A DNA stretch of 20,744 bases from contig CACZSJ010000042.1 in assembly GCA_902783825.1 (NCBI GenBank), positions 1-20,744 on the forward strand, in the 5' to 3' direction. Shown piece by piece: positions 1 through 8,004 of the stretch (position 1 is its first letter; each line of letters opens with the position of its first letter). The position numbers were made by a program, and so were the translations under genes. The notes under the pieces are model-generated. The model was given only the letters and a program-made list of their open reading frames with translations. It was not told where the DNA came from and ran no database searches. This stretch comes from Oscillospiraceae bacterium. Lineage in GTDB: Bacteria; Bacillota; Clostridia; Oscillospirales; Oscillospiraceae.

Positions 1-284
1 ATCCGCTGCAGCCCGGAGGGCGGATCGTAGCATTCATAGCTGGTGGTATCAAAATTCACCGTCACACGATGCTCCTGAAGATCATCCACCAGAGGCTGAA
101 CCGGCTCAGGCGTCTCACTTGGCTCCGGCGTCTCGGGGGTCAGCGTGGGCACGGGCGTTTCTTCTTCCTCGTTCATTTCCGGCAGGGGCGGCAGCTCCAC
201 CTTTTGCAGCTTATCCGACATGGAGCAGGCAGCCAGCATCCAGACCATTGCCAAACAAAGCAAAAGCGCAATCCTTTTTTTCAT
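1..284 (-). CDS. Lipoprotein with Pro/Thr/Glu-rich linker, C-terminus beyond left edge
   Basis: Only the first 94 codons are in the window. The protein begins MKKRIALLLCLAMVWMLAAC, a type II signal peptide with lipobox LAAC, so the cysteine at residue 20 should be lipidated and anchor the protein to the outer face of the membrane. Residues about 28-62 form an acidic, proline- and threonine-rich linker (repeats of the kind TPEPSETPEP), typical of a tether between the anchor and a folded domain. The visible part of that domain starts around residue 65 and is not recognisable. The ATG at 284 is about 10 bases after an AAAGG ribosome binding site; an ATG two codons upstream at 290 is only 4 bases from it and is the alternative. 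The gene lies 40 bases downstream of the CYTH gene on the same strand and probably shares its promoter. Function unknown. Confidence 0.8.
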   Translation of the reverse strand, partial: MKKRIALLLCLAMVWMLAACSMSDKLQKVELPPLPEMNEEEETPVPTLTPETPEPSETPEPVQPLVDDLQEHRVTVNFDTTSYECYDPPSGLQR

Positions 285-324
285 GTACATCCAACCTTTC
301 ACGGGTTCTTACGGCGTGTTCCGG

Positions 325-849
325 CTATGCTTCCTCAGAAGGAATTCGTTTTGCCAGCGCCGCGTTTGTGTAATGCTTGTCATCGCTCACTTCCCGCAGC
401 ACGCTCAGTTGCGGCGGAATGATGACCTCAGCGTCTTCCTCATCCAGTTCAATTTCCAAAAAAGCTTGCTTTTTCCAGAACGGGAATACGTCAATCTCCA
501 GCAGCTGCCCGCAATATGGCAGGCAGTATCGCGTTTTGAAAAGAGGGCTGCGTTTGGGATCCGCTTGCTCCAACAGCAGCTGGTATTCTTCCAGGGTAAT
601 CTCCCGTTCCTGTTCCACACGCCGACGCAGTGTGATTTTCTGCTTACGTGTGTGGGTATAAACACAGCGATCCGGCCATTCCCGTTTGCGCACGCGGGCG
701 CTGACGCCCTTTTCATCCAGCAGGTAGGTTTGCGTGATCTGCGAGCGATCTGCCACCCGATCCAGCCAATTCAAATCCGGGAAGCGGATCAGAAACTTAC
801 GTTCGATCTCCAGGGGGAGCTCCGGCTGCGTCGACTTGCTGTTTTCCAT
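325..849 (-). CDS. CYTH domain protein (triphosphate tunnel metalloenzyme family)
   Basis: A 174-aa single-domain protein. Residues 14-18 (EIERK) are the ExExK signature at the start of CYTH/triphosphate tunnel enzymes, whose eight-stranded barrel binds a triphosphate with paired acidic and basic side chains through a divalent metal. Later matching elements are SARVRKRE, ITLRRRVEQ, LEIDVF and LEIELDEED, giving the alternating Arg/Glu strands expected of the barrel. Bacterial relatives hydrolyse tripolyphosphate or nucleoside/thiamine triphosphate, or act as class IV adenylate cyclases; the substrate here cannot be told from sequence. The start at 849 is chosen because GGAGG lies 7 bases upstream; an in-frame ATG at 885 would add 12 residues without a ribosome site. 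It is divergent from the deacetylase gene and upstream of the lipoprotein gene. Confidence 0.87.
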   Translation of the reverse strand: MENSKSTQPELPLEIERKFLIRFPDLNWLDRVADRSQITQTYLLDEKGVSARVRKREWPDRCVYTHTRKQKITLRRRVEQEREITLEEYQLLLEQADPKRSPLFKTRYCLPYCGQLLEIDVFPFWKKQAFLEIELDEEDAEVIIPPQLSVLREVSDDKHYTNAALAKRIPSEEA

Positions 850-898
850 TGTACGCCTCCCCTTTTCCCGCCATTCTCTTTTCACTTCTCGCTAATTC

Positions 899-927
899 AG
901 TATAGCGAACATTTGTGAACAAATCAA
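899..927 (-). promoter_or_regulatory. Sigma-A type promoter for the CYTH-lipoprotein genes
   Basis: On the minus strand TTGATT (922-927) and TATACT (899-904) are separated by exactly 17 bases, a good vegetative promoter. Transcription would start near 892, about 43 bases before the CYTH start codon. An inverted repeat TTTGT-GA-ACAAA (912-923 on the plus strand) sits in the spacer and could be a repressor site. Confidence 0.65.
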
Positions 928-935
928 GGCCGCTG

Positions 936-965
936 TTCATATTGAACAAGAGCTTGTCATAGGCT
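936..965 (+). promoter_or_regulatory. Possible sigma-E-like sporulation promoter for the deacetylase gene
   Basis: TTCATATT (936-943) and CATAGGCT (958-965) are separated by 14 bases, resembling the mother-cell sigma-E pattern (about GTCATATT, 14 bases, CATACANT). The -10 match is imperfect, and the start site would fall almost on the ribosome binding site at 972-976, so the call is tentative. It is supported by the sporulation role of PdaB-type deacetylases. The -35 is also half of a perfect palindrome GTTCA-TAT-TGAAC (935-947). Confidence 0.3.
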
Positions 966-984
966 GTACAAAGAGGTGATGAAC

Positions 985-1752
985 TTGATTGATCTTCGCA
1001 AGTACAGAGTGCACTGCCGAAAATTCCTGTCTGCTTTGGGAATGCTTCTGGCCGTGGCGCTGATCTTTTGGACGGTAAACAGCCCTGCCATCGTCGGCGC
1101 ATCCGCAACCCAGCGGCAGCTTCCTGTCTATTCTGTTCAGCGCAGCGACAAAGTGGTTTCCCTTTCTTTTGACGCAGCCTGGGGCAACGAGGACACCCAG
1201 GAGCTGATCGATATCTTGCAGAAATACAAGGTGTACACCACCTTTTTTGTGGTGGGCGATTGGGTGGATCGCTATCCCGAGTCGGTCAAGGCGCTGGCGG
1301 GCGCGGGGCACGAAGTGATGAACCATTCTAATTCCCACGCGCATTTTTCCACCCTGTCCCGAGAGCAGATCATTTCGGATATCACCGCCTGCAATGAGAA
1401 GATCGAAGCCGTGACCGGCGTACGCCCCGTGCTGTTTCGCTGTCCCTACGGAGAATATGACGACCATGTGATCAGCACGGTACGCGGCATGGGTATGGAG
1501 CCCATTCAATGGAACATTGACAGCCTCGATTGGAAAGGCCTTTCGGCCGACGAAATCCAGCGTCGTGTGCTGAAAAACATAGAGCCAGGCAGCATCATTC
1601 TCTTTCACAATGCGGCGGAAAACACGCCGGAAGCTTTGCCCGGGATTCTGGAATCTCTCCTGTCGGAAGGCTACCGTGTCGTGCCGATTTCACAGATCCT
1701 GCTATCCGGAGACACGGCGATTGACAACACTGGGAAACAGTATCCCCGATAA
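985..1752 (+). CDS. pdaB: PdaB-like polysaccharide deacetylase (NodB domain)
   Basis: A 255-aa protein, the usual length for the PdaB/sporulation deacetylase group. Residues 14-40 form an N-terminal membrane anchor or uncleaved signal, so the catalytic domain lies outside the membrane. The NodB homology domain shows SFDAAWG (motif 1, Asp63), HSNSH (metal-binding His114 and His118), RCPYG (152-156, normally RPPYG), DSLDW (179-183) and LFHNA (His208). Family members remove acetyl groups from N-acetylated amino sugars of peptidoglycan; the B. subtilis namesake is needed to maintain spores after late sporulation. The closest resemblance in wording of motifs is to PdaB, but the exact substrate is inferred. 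Start choice: AGAGGTGAT at 972-980 favours the TTG at 985; GTG 976 and ATG 979 overlap that site. It is followed by a strong terminator and appears monocistronic. Confidence 0.87.
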   Translation: MIDLRKYRVHCRKFLSALGMLLAVALIFWTVNSPAIVGASATQRQLPVYSVQRSDKVVSLSFDAAWGNEDTQELIDILQKYKVYTTFFVVGDWVDRYPESVKALAGAGHEVMNHSNSHAHFSTLSREQIISDITACNEKIEAVTGVRPVLFRCPYGEYDDHVISTVRGMGMEPIQWNIDSLDWKGLSADEIQRRVLKNIEPGSIILFHNAAENTPEALPGILESLLSEGYRVVPISQILLSGDTAIDNTGKQYPR

Positions 1753-1759
1753 CAAGAGT

Positions 1760-1797
1760 CATGCTCGGCCGCTTTTGGCCGGGCATGATGTTTTTTT
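1760..1797 (+). terminator. Intrinsic terminator after the deacetylase gene
   Basis: An 11-bp stem, CATGCTCGGCC with GGCCGGGCATG (one G-T pair), a 6-base loop, then ATG and seven T (1791-1797). Confidence 0.88.
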
Positions 1798-1842
1798 GCT
1801 CCAAAATGCACAAAAATCTATCAAATATAAGAAAAATGTATA

Positions 1843-1871
1843 GTGACGATTTCCTTCGGCTGTGATAAGAT
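1843..1871 (+). promoter_or_regulatory. Probable promoter of the oxidoreductase-hypA operon
   Basis: GTGACG (1843-1848) and TAAGAT (1866-1871) are 17 bases apart; each matches the vegetative consensus at four of six positions. Transcription would start near 1878, leaving a 60-base leader. A separate TATAGT at 1839-1844 has no acceptable -35 and is less likely. Confidence 0.4.
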
Positions 1872-1877
1872 TAACAT
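1860..1877 (+). promoter_or_regulatory. Candidate Rex (NADH-sensing repressor) operator
   Basis: The 18 bases CTGTGATAAGATTAACAT match the Rex consensus TTGTKAAN4TTMACAA: the left half matches at 5 of 7 positions (CTGTGAT) and the right half at 6 of 7 (TTAACAT), with the required 4-base spacer. It covers the proposed -10 of a gene for a pyridine-nucleotide oxidoreductase, which is where Rex typically represses. No rex gene is in the window, so this is pattern plus context only. Confidence 0.4.
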
Positions 1878-1937
1878 GCCAAAGGAAATGAGGGAATCCA
1901 TTTACGGACCAAGACCGCCTTACGAAAGGAGACGCAT

Positions 1938-4649
1938 ATGGCGAGAGAGATACTGTTTGACCTTGGCAAAATGATTACGGACCGTTTGCCATACAAATTC
2001 GGTCTCAAAAAGCTGACCGAAACCGACCCGGAATACATCATTTTGGACCGGGCCTGTTCCAGTGATGAAATCGCTGAGATCATGTTGAAGATGGGCCTTC
2101 GCAAGCCCAAGACCACCGCGGAAATCGCAAAGATCACCGGCAAAACAGAAGCGCGGATCACAGAGCTGCTCACCGATGCTGCCATGAAAGGGATTGTCGA
2201 GTATAACTGGGAGAACCCACAGCATGAAAAGCAGTGGTACGTACAGCTCTTCGTCCCCGGCATTGCAGAGATGACCAACATGGTCATGTGGCAGGTGGAA
2301 AAGTACCCGGAGCTGGCAGACAGCTTTGATAAAATGACCTTCCTTCCTCTTGCAGGCAAAACCCATTTGATCCCCCCTGGCGGCGACGGCATCGGCATGC
2401 ATGTTCTCCCGGTGGAAACGGCAATTCCCGCAACGAACGTCTCCGCGTCCATTGAGCATATTTCTCACTGGCTGGACAAGTACGACGGAAAGCTTTCCGT
2501 AGGCTACTGTTCCTGCCGGAACGCGCGCAGACTGTATGGCTCCGGCTCCGGTGAGATTCAGGACGATTGCTGCATTGGTCTGGGCGACTTTGCCGAGTAT
2601 TTGGTTGAAACCGGAAAGGGCCGCTTTATCACCAAGGAAGAGGCACTGGCCATCTGTCAGAGAGCCGAAGATAACGGCTACGTCCACCAGATCACCAACA
2701 TAGACGGCGAGGACAAGATTTTTGGCCTGTGCAACTGTGACGTCGGCGTATGCTTTGCCCTGCGCACCAGCCAGTATTTCAACACGCCGAACCTCTCTGC
2801 TTCCGCCTATCGGGCCCATGTGGACAAAGACAACTGTGTTGCCTGCGGTAAGTGCGTTGAAGTATGTCCCGCCGGCGCTGTCAAGCTTGGGCAAAAGCTG
2901 TGCACCAAGAACGGCGAGGTCAGCTATCCCAAGCAGGAGCTCCCCTCCGGTCTCAAATGGGGCAAAGACAAGTGGAATCCCAACTACGTGGCGGACAATC
3001 GCAAGAACTGCCACACGTCCGGCACAGCTCCCTGCAAGACCGCCTGTCCCGCGCACATTGCCATCCAGGGCTATATCAAGCTGGCCGCCGAGGGCCGCTA
3101 TCTGGATGCGCTCAAGCTCATCAAGCAGGACAACCCCTTCCCCTCCGTCTGCGGCTACGTGTGCAATCGCCGCTGCGAGGACGCCTGTACCCGCGGCGCC
3201 CTGGACAAAGCCCTTGCCATTGACGAAATCAAGAAATTCATCGCCGAGCAGGATCTCAAGAGCGCGGATCCCTATGTTCCCGCTCCGCTCTATCGCCGCC
3301 CCATTGACAAGCCCTACGAAGAAAAGGTGGCCATCATCGGCGCTGGCCCCGCGGGTCTGAGCTGCGCCTATTATTTGGCCCGCATGGGCTATACCAACGT
3401 GACGGTGTTCGACCGCAACAAGGAACCCGGCGGCATGCTGATTATGGGCATCCCCAGCTATCGGCTGGATCGCAGCGCCCTCAATGGCGAAATCGCGGTG
3501 CTGGAGAAGATGGGCGTTCATTTCCAGATGAACACCGAGATCGGAAAGGACATCAGCCTGGACGATCTGCGCCAGCAGGGCTATCAAGGCTTTTACCTGG
3601 CCATCGGCGCCCAAAAGAGCTCCAAGCTGGGAATCTCCGGGGAAGAACTGGCAGGCGTATACGGAGGCGTCGATTTCCTGCGCGAAGTCAACCTGGGCAA
3701 CAAGCCCGACATCGGCAAGAAGTGCGCTGTCATCGGCGGCGGCAACGTCGCCATGGACGTGTGCCGTACGGCTGTGCGTCTGGGCGCGGAAACCTACGTG
3801 ATCTACCGGCGCAGCGAAGCTGAGATGCCCGCCGATCGGGAAGAGATCGCCGAAGCCAAGGAAGAAGGCGTAAAATTCTGCTTCCTCAATGCGCCTGTTG
3901 AGATTCTCGGCAGCAACGGCAAGGTAAGCGGACTGAAGGTCGAGATCATGGAACTGGGCGAGCCTGACGAGAAAGGCCGGCGTCAGCCCGTGGGTACCGG
4001 CCGCTATGAAACGCTGGAGCTGGACTCCGTTCTGGCCGCCGTAGGCCAGACCATCGACTGGAGCGGCCTGGACGTGGGCGCGCTGCAGCTCGGCAACAAG
4101 GGTAACGCCCTGGCAGATCCCGTCACCTATCAAACCGCGCAGGCAGATATTTTCGTCGGCGGCGACGTGTACACCGGCCCCAAGTTTGCCATTGACGCCA
4201 TTGCCGCCGGTCGCGAGGGCGCAGAGTCTCTGCACCGTTTTGTCCAGGACGGTCAGAGCCTTACCCAGGGCCGGAACCTGCGGGAGTTTTACGAGTTGAA
4301 CAAGGACGATCTCGTTCTGGGCGTGGACTGCTTCGACCGTCCTGCTCGTCAGCCGGTTCTTCACGACCCCGCCAAAGCCAGATCCTTTGAGCATGACCGG
4401 CTCACCTTTACGGAGGAACAGGTCAAAACAGAAGCCAGCCGCTGCCTTGGCTGTGGCGTAAGCATTGTGGACAGCAACAAGTGCATCGGCTGCGGTCTGT
4501 GCACCACCCGCTGCATGTTCGATGCGATCCATCTGGAGCGGGATGTGCCGGAAGCCTCTACCATGGTACGCTGCGAGGATAAGGTGGCGCCCATGCTCAA
4601 GCACGCAGCGCGGCAGAGCATTCGTATCCTACGGAGCAAGGACAAATAA
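1938..4649 (+). CDS. Multidomain Fe-S/FAD NAD(P)-dependent oxidoreductase (GltD-like core with extra ferredoxin domains)
   Basis: A 903-aa cytoplasmic redox protein, about twice the length of a GltD or NfnB subunit. In order: a small winged-helix-like segment (about 40-95); a cysteine-rich region (Cys191, 193, 211, 212, 265, 267, 272) as found in some 4Fe-4S proteins; a 4Fe-4S ferredoxin motif (Cys300, 303, 306, 310); the GltD/DPYD-type N-terminal Fe-S domain (Cys358, 366, 370, 405, 409, 413, 417); an FAD site GAGPAG (468-473); an NAD(P) site GGGNVAMD (600-607); the FAD-closing GGDVYTGP; and a C-terminal ferredoxin (Cys836, 839, then 849, 852, 855, 859). The core moves electrons between NAD(P)H and Fe-S clusters through FAD. 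The physiological partner is unknown; the hypA neighbour hints at hydrogenase or another nickel enzyme. AAAGGAGA lies just upstream of ATG 1938. Its stop shares one base with the hypA start, so the two are translationally coupled. Confidence 0.85.
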   Translation: MAREILFDLGKMITDRLPYKFGLKKLTETDPEYIILDRACSSDEIAEIMLKMGLRKPKTTAEIAKITGKTEARITELLTDAAMKGIVEYNWENPQHEKQWYVQLFVPGIAEMTNMVMWQVEKYPELADSFDKMTFLPLAGKTHLIPPGGDGIGMHVLPVETAIPATNVSASIEHISHWLDKYDGKLSVGYCSCRNARRLYGSGSGEIQDDCCIGLGDFAEYLVETGKGRFITKEEALAICQRAEDNGYVHQITNIDGEDKIFGLCNCDVGVCFALRTSQYFNTPNLSASAYRAHVDKDNCVACGKCVEVCPAGAVKLGQKLCTKNGEVSYPKQELPSGLKWGKDKWNPNYVADNRKNCHTSGTAPCKTACPAHIAIQGYIKLAAEGRYLDALKLIKQDNPFPSVCGYVCNRRCEDACTRGALDKALAIDEIKKFIAEQDLKSADPYVPAPLYRRPIDKPYEEKVAIIGAGPAGLSCAYYLARMGYTNVTVFDRNKEPGGMLIMGIPSYRLDRSALNGEIAVLEKMGVHFQMNTEIGKDISLDDLRQQGYQGFYLAIGAQKSSKLGISGEELAGVYGGVDFLREVNLGNKPDIGKKCAVIGGGNVAMDVCRTAVRLGAETYVIYRRSEAEMPADREEIAEAKEEGVKFCFLNAPVEILGSNGKVSGLKVEIMELGEPDEKGRRQPVGTGRYETLELDSVLAAVGQTIDWSGLDVGALQLGNKGNALADPVTYQTAQADIFVGGDVYTGPKFAIDAIAAGREGAESLHRFVQDGQSLTQGRNLREFYELNKDDLVLGVDCFDRPARQPVLHDPAKARSFEHDRLTFTEEQVKTEASRCLGCGVSIVDSNKCIGCGLCTTRCMFDAIHLERDVPEASTMVRCEDKVAPMLKHAARQSIRILRSKDK

Positions 4650-4993
4650 TGCACGAACTGGGAACCATCTACTATGTCATCGACACAGTGGAAAAGCTGA
4701 TGGTGGAGCACGAGCTGAAAGAAGTCGCCTCCATCACCCTGGAGGTTGGTGAAGTCAGCGGCATCATCCCCAGCTATCTGCAGGATTTTTGGCTATTCGC
4801 CAGGAAAAAAACGGCGCATTTTCAGCAGACCGAGCTGAAAATTGAAGAATTGAAGGCCGTAACCTACTGTCAGGACTGCGGAAAAACCTATCCGACGATG
4901 GAATACGCCAAAATCTGTCCCTACTGTAAAAGCGGCAACACCTTTCTTGTTACCGGCAACGAGTACAACATCAAGGAAATTGAAGCGCAGTAA
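4649..4993 (+). CDS. hypA: HypA, nickel metallochaperone for hydrogenase maturation
   Basis: A 114-aa protein, the normal HypA length. It begins MHE, where the N-terminus, His2 and Glu3 bind nickel in this family, and has the structural zinc site as two CxxC pairs (Cys74/Cys77 and Cys90/Cys93). HypA delivers nickel to the large subunit of [NiFe]-hydrogenase, usually with the GTPase HypB; no hypB or other hyp gene is visible here. The start codon overlaps the previous stop (TAATG), and GGAG/AAGGA sequences at 4633-4642 provide the ribosome site inside the upstream gene. The pairing with a single redox gene rather than a hyp cluster suggests either a specialised role or hydrogenase genes elsewhere. 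Confidence 0.9.
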   Translation: MHELGTIYYVIDTVEKLMVEHELKEVASITLEVGEVSGIIPSYLQDFWLFARKKTAHFQQTELKIEELKAVTYCQDCGKTYPTMEYAKICPYCKSGNTFLVTGNEYNIKEIEAQ

Positions 4994-4998
4994 AACCA

Positions 4999-5040
4999 GC
5001 GCCCCGACCGAAATATGCGGCCGGGGCGCGTATTATTTCT
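4999..5040 (+). terminator. Terminator between convergent hypA and ABC transporter genes
   Basis: A 12-bp GC-rich stem, GCGCCCCGACCG with CGGCCGGGGCGC (one mismatch), 7-base loop, followed by a broken T-rich stretch TATTATTTCT. On the minus strand the hairpin is followed by TGGTTTT, so it may act in both directions, weakly on each. Confidence 0.65.
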
Positions 5041-5049
5041 GTACTTCTG

Positions 5050-7974
5050 TTATTCTGTGCGAAGGGCTTCCACCGGATCCTTTTTTGCCGCCAGACCGGA
5101 AGGGATCAGGCCTGCAATAAAGGTCAGCACTACGCTGATAATCACCAAGCCAATGGCTCCTGCCCAAGGCAACGTGGAATTGAGCGTCTGAATCCCGGTC
5201 AGATCATGAATGACGATATTGATGGGGATATTCAGCAGCAAGGTGATAAGAATCCCTATACAGCCTGCAGCAAAGCCGATAATAAAGGTCTCGGCGTTGA
5301 ATACCCGCGAAACATCCCGTTTGGAGGCGCCAATCGCCCGGAGAATTCCGATCTCCTTGGTGCGCTCCAGCACGCTGATATAGGTAATGATGCCAATCAT
5401 AATGGAAGAGACCACCAGAGAAATCGCCACAAAGGCAATCAAAACGTAGCTGATCGCGTGAATGATGGTGGTAATGGAGCTCATCAAAATCGCCACCATG
5501 TCCGTGTAGCTGATCTGATCCTCCTCCGATACTCGCTCATTGTATTGGGTTATGGCATCGGCGATGCTGTCTTTATCCTCAAAGCTGGACGCATAAATGC
5601 TGATGCTGCTGGGGCTGTCCAGATCTACGTAGCCCAGCTTCTTAAGGCAGTCCTTCAGACTGCTGGTGGAATAGACCGGAGGCATCGCATTATCATAAAT
5701 CCAGAGATAGTCGTCCTCCTCCAGAGACAGCAACTGAAAGTTTTCCACCAACTGTCTGTTGGGCAGGCGACTGTACAGCGCGCGCATTTGGACGGCGTAT
5801 TGCTCTTTGATCTGCTGGGCAATCATCTGCTTGACGTAGTCAAACAGCGTATCATCGTCCATCTGCTGCAGGAAAGATGCATATTCCGGGGAATAGTCCA
5901 GTACCATTTTTTCGATATCTGCCCGGGTGGTGTCCGTCATTTGTTCGTCGATCATTTCCTGAACATAGTCGTCCTCCGGGATGCACATATACTCGATGTA
6001 GACCTTCGCCAGATCCTCCTCCGATGCAGCAGCCAGATAGTCCATGGCGGCCTCCAACTTTCGCCTTTTGGTCAGGGTCTCGTCCTCTCGGTTCAGGAAC
6101 GGAAGGCCATTGAAAACGTCATGCTCCGGATCTTCCAGCTGCCGCCGGACCAGATCCTTGCCTTCCGCCTCCTGCATGATATGCTCCACGAGCGCATGGG
6201 TGTATCCCACCGCACCAGTCAGCATCCCACTGAGCGCGTCTTCGTTTTGCCGCACAATTCCCACCAGCCGGACGTCCAGACCGTTGTTATACAGGTTGCG
6301 CAGGCCAAGCTCCTCCTTGCTGAGGTCGAAATACTCCTCTTCCTCTTCATCATACTGAAACTGATCTGCAGGGAAGACATAGCGGTAGCTTTTTCCGCAA
6401 ATCTCTTCGTAGCTCCAGCTTTCCATATCCACATTGACGGTTTCCTGCTGCAATACAAACTTCTGCATGTCCTCGGAAATGCTGCCATTGGGCTTCAGGC
6501 CCAAGGCGTAGAGAACCAGATCCGAGATTTCATTGTTGCTGTCTACCACCAGGATGGCCTCGTCATAACGCTGCGGCCATTTCCCATACAGCAGATCGTA
6601 TTGCTCCATGAGCAGCGGGCTGATCAGCTCTCCGTTTTCTCCGGAGAGCATTTCCTGCCATACGTTTGCTACCGCGTAGTAGGAGCCGTAGGTGGAAAAG
6701 AACGCGCTGTAATCTCCACCATAGACCGCCGTCATGCTGTCTTGCAGCAACTGGACGATATCTGTTTTTACGATGGAGCCGTCCACGTCCTCGGCATAAA
6801 GGTTCATGTCCAGATCGTAAGCGTATTGCACAGTGCTGACATAGGGGGCAATCTCGCTGTTTTCGTCTTCCAGAAAGGCCTTAAATGCCCGGAGATTGTT
6901 GGTTTCTTTTTCCGCAGATACCATGGAGTTCATCATGTCATACATGATGGTACTGGAATACACGGCGTCCTTTTCGTGCTTGTTCTGTACATCGTCCGCT
7001 TGCAGACCCATCAGCGAGCCCATCATGCTGGTCAAGTCCACGCTCTCCGCCTGAATGCTGATGGGGTAGCTGGAAAGCGTATCCTGCTGCACCTTATCGA
7101 TATAGTTTTGTATCCCGTTGGACAGCGACATGATCAGCGCAATCCCGATTATGCCAATGCTCCCGGCAAAGGCCGTCAAGATCGTACGGGCCTTCTTGGT
7201 CATCAAATTGTTGGTGGACAGAGACAGCGCGGTCCAAAAGCGCATGGACGGCCGCTTTCGCGTCTGCTGTGCCTCTGCCTCTGTCTCTTCCGCGCCCTGA
7301 CATGGTGCGCTGTCATCCACGATCAAGCCGTCCTTCAGTCGGATAATCCGGCTGGCATAGTTCTCCGCCAGCTCCGGATTGTGGGTCACCATGATGATCA
7401 GCTTGTCTTTGGAAATCTCCCGGAGTATCTCCATGATCTGCACCGAGGTGTCCGAGTCCAGAGCGCCGGTTGGCTCATCCGCCAAGAGGATGTCCGGATT
7501 GTTCACCAAGGCGCGGGCAATGGCTACCCGCTGCATCTGTCCGCCGGACATTTGATTGGGCTTTTTATGCAGCTGATCTCCGAGCCCCACCCGCTCCAAG
7601 GCCTCCTTTGCCCGGGCGCGGCGTTGTGCAGGCGCCACACCGGAAAGGGTCAGCGCCAGCTCTACGTTGGACAAAACCGTCTGATGAGGAATCAGGTTGT
7701 AGGATTGAAACACAAAGCCGATGGCGTGATTTCGATAGCCATCCCAGTCGCCGTCGCTGAAATCCTTTGTGGATCTCCCGTTGATCACCAGGTCGCCGGA
7801 GCTGTAGTGGTCCAGACCGCCGATGATGTTCAGCAGGGTGGTTTTGCCGCAGCCGGAGTGCCCAAGAATCGCCACAAATTCGCTTTTGCGGAATTCCAGA
7901 TCTACACCCTTCAGCGCGTGAACGGTGCTTTCTCCTGCCGTATAATCTTTTTTGATCCCTAATAATTTGAGCAT
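5050..7974 (-). CDS. Fused ABC transporter, ATPase plus MacB/FtsX-type permease with large external domain
   Basis: 974 aa. The N-terminal ATPase (1-225) has Walker A GHSGCGKTT (38-46), signature MSGGQ (152-156), Walker B ILLADEP (172-178) and the switch His198, and resembles the LolD/MacB group. A charged linker leads to TM1 (about 267-288), a roughly 540-residue external domain rich in acidic residues (including a DEEEEEYFDL run), and three C-terminal helices (about 835-960) with the FtsX-family motif EIGILRAIGA and the usual ending DPVEALRTE. MacB-type proteins do not move substrate through a channel; they couple ATP hydrolysis to an external movement for export of peptides, lipoproteins or antibiotics, or for signalling. 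The substrate is unknown and no two-component genes adjoin. Start at 7974 chosen by GGAG 7 bases upstream; the frame stays open upstream through the tRNA gene to 8160, but that is not coding. Convergent with hypA. Confidence 0.9.
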   Translation of the reverse strand: MLKLLGIKKDYTAGESTVHALKGVDLEFRKSEFVAILGHSGCGKTTLLNIIGGLDHYSSGDLVINGRSTKDFSDGDWDGYRNHAIGFVFQSYNLIPHQTVLSNVELALTLSGVAPAQRRARAKEALERVGLGDQLHKKPNQMSGGQMQRVAIARALVNNPDILLADEPTGALDSDTSVQIMEILREISKDKLIIMVTHNPELAENYASRIIRLKDGLIVDDSAPCQGAEETEAEAQQTRKRPSMRFWTALSLSTNNLMTKKARTILTAFAGSIGIIGIALIMSLSNGIQNYIDKVQQDTLSSYPISIQAESVDLTSMMGSLMGLQADDVQNKHEKDAVYSSTIMYDMMNSMVSAEKETNNLRAFKAFLEDENSEIAPYVSTVQYAYDLDMNLYAEDVDGSIVKTDIVQLLQDSMTAVYGGDYSAFFSTYGSYYAVANVWQEMLSGENGELISPLLMEQYDLLYGKWPQRYDEAILVVDSNNEISDLVLYALGLKPNGSISEDMQKFVLQQETVNVDMESWSYEEICGKSYRYVFPADQFQYDEEEEEYFDLSKEELGLRNLYNNGLDVRLVGIVRQNEDALSGMLTGAVGYTHALVEHIMQEAEGKDLVRRQLEDPEHDVFNGLPFLNREDETLTKRRKLEAAMDYLAAASEEDLAKVYIEYMCIPEDDYVQEMIDEQMTDTTRADIEKMVLDYSPEYASFLQQMDDDTLFDYVKQMIAQQIKEQYAVQMRALYSRLPNRQLVENFQLLSLEEDDYLWIYDNAMPPVYSTSSLKDCLKKLGYVDLDSPSSISIYASSFEDKDSIADAITQYNERVSEEDQISYTDMVAILMSSITTIIHAISYVLIAFVAISLVVSSIMIGIITYISVLERTKEIGILRAIGASKRDVSRVFNAETFIIGFAAGCIGILITLLLNIPINIVIHDLTGIQTLNSTLPWAGAIGLVIISVVLTFIAGLIPSGLAAKKDPVEALRTE

Positions 7975-8004
7975 TTTGCTTCTCCGTATCCTTTTGCAAA
8001 GCGG

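Noticed and set aside
1839..1844. TATAGT as the main -10 of the oxidoreductase operon
   Set aside because: The bases 16-18 upstream give no usable -35, and the arrangement 27 bases downstream fits better.
1978..2223. DNA-binding role for the winged-helix-like segment of the oxidoreductase
   Set aside because: Similar small helical segments occur in related 4Fe-4S proteins with no regulatory role; nothing here points to DNA binding.
1920..4604. 894-aa open frame antisense to the oxidoreductase gene
   Set aside because: It mirrors the codon pattern of the real gene, has no ribosome site at its start and no recognisable domain, while the plus strand has clear cofactor motifs.
5206..7962. 918-aa open frame antisense to the ABC transporter
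   Set aside because: No family features and no start signal; the minus strand has Walker A, signature and Walker B.
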